A stretch of DNA of 64,000 bases from Mycolicibacterium aichiense (GTDB lineage Bacteria; Actinomycetota; Actinomycetes; Mycobacteriales; Mycobacteriaceae). How positions within the stretch are numbered: the first letter of the stretch is position 1; every line of letters starts with the position of its first letter. The notes below the pieces were generated by a model, which had not been told where the DNA came from, ran no database searches, and worked only from the letters and a program-made list of their open reading frames with translations. Below are positions 60,170 to 64,000 of this stretch, one piece after another. The position numbers and the translations under genes are program-made. Location of the stretch: contig NZ_AP022561.1 in the NCBI RefSeq assembly GCF_010726245.1, positions 2,728,001 to 2,792,000 of the forward strand, written 5' to 3'.

Positions 60170-60781
60170 TCACCTCATCAAGTAGAACGCGGCGAACAGG
60201 ATCAGCCACAGGACGTCGACCATGTGCCAGTAGGTGGCCCCGGTCTCGACGAACGAGATCTTCGGCGGCCTCGACACTCTCAGATTGCGGATCACGAAGC
60301 ACAGGATGATCAGACCGAGCAGGACATGACACAGATGCAGTCCGGTCATCACGAAGTAGAACATGAAGAACAGATTGGTTCCGGGCGTGATGCCGGCCGT
60401 GATCTCCGGAATCCACTCGACCATCTTCAGGATCGGGAAGACGGCACCCAACACCAGCGCGACGATGAACCGGCGCAGCGCGTCCGCGGAATTGCCGGCT
60501 CGTGCCGCCATGGTCCCGAGAACCACGAACAACGAACTGGTGAGCAGCACAACGGTGTTGATTGCACCGAGGTCCACGTTGAGCCTTGCCTGGCTCTGCA
60601 GGAAGAGATCCGGGTTCTGGCCGCGGTAGTACACGTAGCCGACGAAGTAGATGCCGAAGATCAGCAGATCGCCGATGACGAAGAACCACATGCTCGGATC
60701 GCCGGGGATGTGCGCCCGCGCGTGCTGGTCCGGACGGGACTCGTTGAGGTCGTCGGGGTGTCCTTCGGCGACCTCGGTCAT
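60170..60781 (-). CDS. cytochrome c oxidase subunit III-like (NorE-like) protein
   Basis: 203 aa from ATG 60781, overlapping the previous gene by 4 nt. Five TM helices, starting after HIPGDPSMWFFVIGDLLIFGIYFV; helices with NTVVLLTSSLFVVLGT and FVMTGLHLCHVLLGLIIL; and the terminal YWHMVDVLWLILFAAFYL that defines subunit III. The short length and the five-helix form match NorE-like subunits. Such proteins accompany heme-copper or nitric-oxide reductases, but orphan copies occur in mycobacteria. No catalytic subunit is in the window. Confidence 0.87.
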   Translation of the reverse strand: MTEVAEGHPDDLNESRPDQHARAHIPGDPSMWFFVIGDLLIFGIYFVGYVYYRGQNPDLFLQSQARLNVDLGAINTVVLLTSSLFVVLGTMAARAGNSADALRRFIVALVLGAVFPILKMVEWIPEITAGITPGTNLFFMFYFVMTGLHLCHVLLGLIILCFVIRNLRVSRPPKISFVETGATYWHMVDVLWLILFAAFYLMR

Positions 60782-61533
60782 GCGTTTGCCCCGGTGCGGG
60801 GATCGCCTGTGGCGGTGGACAGATCGGCGTTGTCGAGTTCGGCGTCAGGTTGTTTCTTGATGGAGCGGTAGATACAGGTGTAGACGACCATCTGCCACGA
60901 GACGTAGAGCACCACGGTGAACCAGAACGTCATCAGCCCGTTCCACGCGAACGGGCCCGACTTGTTGATCCAGACCGGCGCGGCCATCAGTTCGGTCATG
61001 TACTGCCACACGGTGTAGTAGCCCAACCACTTCGGCAGGACGTTGTTCTTGTCGAGGAGGATGGCCAGCCCGAACGCCATCCACATGACACAGAAGCAGC
61101 CGAGGGATCCGATGAACGCCAGATAGCCGAAGTCGTAGAGCATAGACACTACGGCCGGGCTGTAGCCCGTTCGAAACGCGCCGACGCCGAAGCAGAACAT
61201 CGGGAACAGCATGCCGACGATGGCGCCGGTGATGGCCCCCATCATCAGCGTGTAGCGGAACGCCGGGCTGACCGACATCCGCTTGATCTGCATGAGATAC
61301 ACCGCGTTCGACACCGGGGCGAGTCCGAAGGTGAGCGTCAGTAGGACACACGCGACGAGCAGATTGTGGGACTGCATGAACGCGACGATCTGCGATGTCG
61401 GGGCGCTCGGCGATCTCGGCGGCATCATCCAGCTCAGCGGCACGAACACCAGACCGAATACGGTGAAGAAGAACGGCACGCTCCAGAACGTGATCCACTG
61501 GTCGAGCTTGCGGTTCCTGCGCCGCGGCCTCAC
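60778..61533 (-). CDS. multi-pass membrane protein of unknown function (pair member 1)
   Basis: 251 aa from GTG 61533 (GTGA overlap). About seven hydrophobic segments with no recognised family. Conserved-looking features are FCFGVGAFR, GLGYYTVWQ-like DKNNVLPKWLGYYTVWQYM and the GPFAWNGLMTFW stretch. The neighbouring gene at 61530 encodes a protein of like size and topology sharing the G-P-x-A-W-N-G motif, so the two are probably paralogous. The location with NorE/NorF-like genes suggests a respiratory or oxygenase-associated membrane complex. The C-terminus is acidic and soluble. Confidence 0.8.
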   Translation of the reverse strand: MRPRRRNRKLDQWITFWSVPFFFTVFGLVFVPLSWMMPPRSPSAPTSQIVAFMQSHNLLVACVLLTLTFGLAPVSNAVYLMQIKRMSVSPAFRYTLMMGAITGAIVGMLFPMFCFGVGAFRTGYSPAVVSMLYDFGYLAFIGSLGCFCVMWMAFGLAILLDKNNVLPKWLGYYTVWQYMTELMAAPVWINKSGPFAWNGLMTFWFTVVLYVSWQMVVYTCIYRSIKKQPDAELDNADLSTATGDPRTGANA

Positions 61534-62234
61534 GCGAGGACTTCCCGCTCACTGCCCTGGCGATTCACCGCACGCAGGAGCACGAGGAACATCACCACGA
61601 TGTAGACCGCAAAAGTGAACAGCCGCAACGTGAACGACAGCGTGCCGTTCCAGGCCAGGGGACCGGTCTTGACCAGAATCGAAAACGCGCTGGGAGCCAG
61701 CAGTGCAACGGTGGCGACGTTGAAGTGCGCCGCCCAGCGGGGGAAGATCGGATCGGGTCGCTCGTCGAGGTACACACTCAGCGCGAAGCACAGATTCTGC
61801 ACGATGATGGTGCCGACCGGCGCGATGAAGAAGAACCAGGCCATGTCATTGAGAAGACTGATGAGTTCGGGATCGCGGTCGGGCCTGAAAGCGGCCATGC
61901 CCCAGCAATAGTCGGCCAGGATGAACGCGGTTGTCCCGACACCGACGCAGATGATGTACGCGTAGGTCAGCACGACGCTGGAGGTTGCCACCCGCGAAAT
62001 TTGGACAGCCGTCACCGCGAAGAGCGGGATGAGAGAGCCGGCGATCAAGTTGCACAGAATCGCGACGCCGAGCACGCCCGTCGCGTTCTCGCGGAAGAAC
62101 GCCGCGACGTCGTCGGGGGACAGCGTCGGGGACAGCGGCGGGGAGAAGACCGGAAACAGTACGTAGGCCAGGGCGAGCAGAGCCGCCGCCGGCGGCGCGG
62201 TCCACAACAGAATGCGTTGACCTCGTGTCTTCAT
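61530..62234 (-). CDS. multi-pass membrane protein of unknown function (pair member 2)
   Basis: 234 aa from ATG 62234, first gene of the minus-strand operon. Hydrophobic segments include LLWTAPPAAALLALAYVLF, ILCNLIAGSLIPLFAVTAV, VVLTYAYIICVGVGTTAFIL, FFFIAPVGTIIVQNLCFAL, and LFTFAVYIVVMFLVLL. It shares TGPLAWNGTLSF with the GPFAWNGLMTFW motif of its neighbour, and both carry an early Pro-rich LSP/MPP turn. No family recognised. The 130-bp gap to the divergent TetR gene holds inverted repeats that may be its operator. Confidence 0.78.
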   Translation of the reverse strand: MKTRGQRILLWTAPPAAALLALAYVLFPVFSPPLSPTLSPDDVAAFFRENATGVLGVAILCNLIAGSLIPLFAVTAVQISRVATSSVVLTYAYIICVGVGTTAFILADYCWGMAAFRPDRDPELISLLNDMAWFFFIAPVGTIIVQNLCFALSVYLDERPDPIFPRWAAHFNVATVALLAPSAFSILVKTGPLAWNGTLSFTLRLFTFAVYIVVMFLVLLRAVNRQGSEREVLA

Positions 62235-62250
62235 CGAACTTTTTGTAGCA

Positions 62251-62340
62251 CGTTCGCTGACACATGACAACGAAACTGAAGCGGATTGGGGATGATCTGC
62301 CGTTGTTTGTGGGTCTTTGAGTGACATCTGTCGGCGAACG
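62251..62340. promoter_or_regulatory. near-perfect inverted repeats in TetR/NorE-operon divergent region
   Basis: CGTTCGCTGACA (62251-62262) and TGTCGGCGAACG (62329-62340) are inverted copies with one mismatch, 66 bp apart, flanking the gap between the membrane-protein operon and the TetR gene. They may be two half-sites or looped operators for the TetR protein (inference). Confidence 0.4.
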
Positions 62341-62364
62341 GGACTTGTGCGGCACAATGGGCAT

Positions 62365-62961
62365 GTGCGAGAGACCGCGACGAGCCGCGAAGCCCAGCGC
62401 CGTCGGACGCGTGCGCGCGTACTCGACGCGGCCATCGTCGAGTTTCAGCGCGCCGGTACCAGCTCGGCCGACATCAATGCCATTGTCGAGGCTGCGGGAG
62501 TCGCCCGAAGCACGTTCTACTTTCATTTCCCGACCAAAGAGCACGTTCTGCTCGAGCTGATCCGGCGCGACGAGGACTACCTCGGCGAGGAACTCAGTCG
62601 GTTCCTGGAGACCCGACACGACTTGGAAGCCGTCCTCCAGGAGATCATCAGGCTTGTCGTCGAGCTCGAAAACCGTTGGGGTGCTGCGTTGTTCCGCGAT
62701 GTCATCAGTCTGTACTTCTCGCCGGCGCTGGCTCAGGACGAGCAGTGGAGCAGACACCCGACATTCGTACTGCTCGCCGCGGAGATCGAGCGCGCCCGCA
62801 TCCGCGGTGAACTCTACGATGATGTCGAAGCCTACGACGGGGCGGCGTTCTTCCTCATCGGGCTCCATGCCGTTCTCATCAGCGCCCGGGAAACCGGGGC
62901 GGCCCGCGATGTGGTGCTGAAGAAGTTCGTAAAGAGCACGCTGCGTAGTCTTCGGCCCTAG
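62365..62961 (+). CDS. TetR-family transcriptional regulator
   Basis: 198 aa from GTG 62365 (GTG 62347 or TTG 62317 possible). N-terminal HTH: RARVLDAAIVEFQRAGTSSADINAIVEAAGVARSTFYFHFPTKEHVLLELI, a complete TetR DNA-binding domain. C-terminal ligand domain of about 140 residues. Divergent from the NorE/NorF-like operon, which it probably controls; the inverted repeats at 62251-62262 and 62329-62340 lie in between. Effector unknown. Confidence 0.87.
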   Translation: MRETATSREAQRRRTRARVLDAAIVEFQRAGTSSADINAIVEAAGVARSTFYFHFPTKEHVLLELIRRDEDYLGEELSRFLETRHDLEAVLQEIIRLVVELENRWGAALFRDVISLYFSPALAQDEQWSRHPTFVLLAAEIERARIRGELYDDVEAYDGAAFFLIGLHAVLISARETGAARDVVLKKFVKSTLRSLRP

Positions 62962-62970
62962 GTTCGCCTG

Positions 62971-63654
62971 TCAGTCACGTGCACTGGGCGGACAGACCGC
63001 AGGCTGAAGACCCAGCGAATTCGCCATGGCGTTTTGGTTCTGACACGCATTCACGCCGGAGTCAGGTGGGGTGTTGGGGCCTTGGCTGGCCCGGCAGGTG
63101 GTGGGTTGCAGTCCGATGGCGATGGGCATCGCGCTCTGGTTCTGGCAGGCGGTCACGCCGGAGTCAGGTGGGGTGTTGGGGCCTTGGCTGGCCCGGCAGG
63201 TGGTGGTTTGTAGGCCGACGGCAACGGGCATCGCGCTCTGGTTCTGGCAGGCCGTCATCCCGGAGTCAGGCGGAGAGTTCGGGCCCTGGCTCGCACGACA
63301 GGTGGCGGTCGGCAGTCCGAGCGAGGTCGTCATTGCGCCTTGGTTCTGGCAGGCGGTCAGCCCGGAATCTGCGGGCGTGGTCCCGGTCGGGCTGCTTTCG
63401 GACTGGTCCTTGTCCGGCGAGCCGGATCCGTCCTGGTCGGCATTCTGATCGTCGGGAGTGGGTGTGCTGCTGGTCGAGGACGTTTTCGACGCCCCGCCGC
63501 TTTTCGGAGCGGTGGTTGCGCAGGGGGCGGGGTTGTAACCGCCGCGTTGGAAGCAATCGGCCGCTGCCGTGCCGGTTGTCGCGAGGGCCCCGAGACCGGC
63601 CGCCGAGGCGGTGAGAACGACTGCCGTCAGGCATCGGCCCCACGCGTCTCGCAT
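62971..63654 (-). CDS. secreted protein with four 34-residue Cys-containing tandem repeats
   Basis: 227 aa from ATG 63654. A signal peptide (CLTAVVLTASAAGLGALA) has a predicted cleavage before D33 (TAAAD). Then two Cys, an acidic S/T/D/Q-rich linker (about 46-95), and four repeats at residues 96-129, 130-163, 164-197 and 198-227 of the form DSGxxACQNQxAMxxxxGLxxxxCRASQGPN. Each repeat has two Cys, probably forming a loop disulfide. The last repeat is shorter and ends CPPSARD. Function unknown; probably cell-wall or extracellular. The frame to 63831 upstream of this start is not supported. Confidence 0.8.
   Translation of the reverse strand: MRDAWGRCLTAVVLTASAAGLGALATTGTAAADCFQRGGYNPAPCATTAPKSGGASKTSSTSSTPTPDDQNADQDGSGSPDKDQSESSPTGTTPADSGLTACQNQGAMTTSLGLPTATCRASQGPNSPPDSGMTACQNQSAMPVAVGLQTTTCRASQGPNTPPDSGVTACQNQSAMPIAIGLQPTTCRASQGPNTPPDSGVNACQNQNAMANSLGLQPAVCPPSARD
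62974..63369 (-). repeat. four in-frame 102-bp tandem repeats
   Basis: Units at 63268-63369, 63166-63267, 63064-63165 and a partial unit 62974-63063. The middle two are almost identical at DNA level (the GGGGCCTTGGCTGGCCCGGC stretch occurs in both), which points to recent duplication and possible repeat-number variation between strains. Confidence 0.8.
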
Positions 63655-64000
63655 CAGCGCTGGCCCCCGAGGCGCAGATCTCACAGTGACGGATTCTAGC
63701 TTCAGTTGGGCATAATCGTCACAGTGACGAATTGCCTTGGGGGCGTGAGTCTTTCGGTGCGGCACTCCGATCGAGCTTGCACGGGTGCCCGAGCCAGGGC
63801 TGCGCGGTCGACCGCGGAATCGACCGCTCATAGGTTCGAAGATGTTGCCGGGGAATGCGATTCGCGAATCACTGGGGTCGAGTCGGGTAGAGGCATTCCG
63901 TCACTGTGACGAATCACTCTCAATCACTGGAGGGGCGGAGTGGGGGTGACCGGGAAAGCGCTTTGATCATCGGCCGTGAGAGATGCCTCGGGGCGATTGG
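63655..64000. other. terminal 346 bp without recognised gene
   Basis: Apart from the promoter sites described separately (including CGTCACTGTGACGAATC at 63899-63916) and a GAATCACT repeat, no convincing gene is seen. A 67-codon open frame at 63706-63909 has no ribosome site and shadow-like composition. Confidence 0.5.
63681..63733. promoter_or_regulatory. paired GTCACnGTGAC palindromes in the promoter of the Cys-repeat protein gene
   Basis: Site 1 (CTCACAGTGACGGATTC, from 63680) and site 2 (CGTCACAGTGACGAATT, 63717-63733), 38 bp apart. On the minus strand a TAGAAT box lies between them and site 2 overlaps the -35 position, so site 1 would cover the start site. A third copy is at 63899-63916. 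Candidate operators of an unknown regulator. Confidence 0.5.

Noticed and set aside
62974..63369. regular repeats considered as a CRISPR array
   Set aside because: The 102-bp units are in frame in a secreted protein and have no unique spacers.
63706..63909. 67-codon open frame at the window end
   Set aside because: No ribosome site, unlikely composition, and it covers the palindromic promoter sites.

Overview
The window looks like a chromosomal segment of an environmental, fast-growing mycobacterium (Mycolicibacterium type). This is inference from the sequence: GC-rich throughout, many GTG starts, ATGA/GTGA stop-start overlaps, a DUF222/13E12-family HNH protein, SDRs of the mycofactocin-coupled type, a luciferase-like F420-type oxidoreductase, KshA/KstD/HsaA/HsaC/HsaD relatives, and a cyclase/MscS gene pair arranged like Rv2435c-Rv2434c of M. 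tuberculosis. No rRNA, tRNA, CRISPR array, integrase or IS element was recognised.

Layout. 0.2-3.2 kb: DeoR regulator convergent with a class II aldolase, a PaaI-type thioesterase and a PadR regulator. 3.2-6.5 kb: KstD-like dehydrogenase divergent from a KshA-like Rieske oxygenase, which is translationally coupled to a small Cys-rich protein. 6.5-8.3 kb: TetR regulator divergent from an unknown 310-aa protein. 8.3-15.0 kb: a seven-gene minus-strand operon (acyl-CoA dehydrogenase, acyl-CoA synthetase, NTF2-like, SDR, HSL-type hydrolase, putative Fe(II)/2OG oxygenase-like protein, NTF2-like). 15.1-22.3 kb: Baeyer-Villiger monooxygenase (BVMO) plus SDR, Dabb protein, Old Yellow Enzyme, HSL-type hydrolase, IclR regulator and a tiny secreted protein.

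22.6-42.0 kb is the core of the island. A cassette of FAD dehydrogenase, HsaC-like extradiol dioxygenase and HsaA-like hydroxylase, facing a BVMO, occurs twice in the same order and orientation (22590-28336 and 35772-41061). The first copy also has a KshB-tail-like [2Fe-2S] ferredoxin between the divergent arms. Between the copies lie three SDRs, a luciferase-like oxidoreductase, an NTF2-like protein, an enoyl-CoA hydratase, the 13E12 HNH protein, a TetR regulator and a HicB-like/HTH protein. An HsaD-like C-C hydrolase follows the second copy. Together these genes suggest catabolism of a steroid-like or polycyclic terpenoid compound: ring dehydrogenation and hydroxylation (KstD/KshA), flavin hydroxylation and extradiol cleavage (HsaA/HsaC), C-C hydrolysis (HsaD), lactone formation (BVMO/SDR/hydrolases) and CoA-dependent degradation (synthetase, dehydrogenase, hydratase, Ltp2-like aldolase). 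The substrate cannot be read from the sequence.

42-64 kb is more general: a degenerate class III nucleotidyl cyclase coupled to an MscS channel with a cyclic-nucleotide-binding-like domain, an L-2-hydroxyglutarate oxidase-type enzyme, a DUF1214-type protein with a sulfotransferase, MarR/EamA/MFS genes, a thioesterase, a DmpA-type peptidase, a tightly packed operon (rhodanese, small membrane protein, K+ channel, Ltp2-like aldolase, DUF35 protein), a second HicB-like mini-protein, DUF1801 and secreted proteins. It ends with a TetR-flanked operon holding cytochrome-oxidase subunit III/IV-like proteins without subunits I/II, and a secreted protein with four 34-residue Cys repeats.
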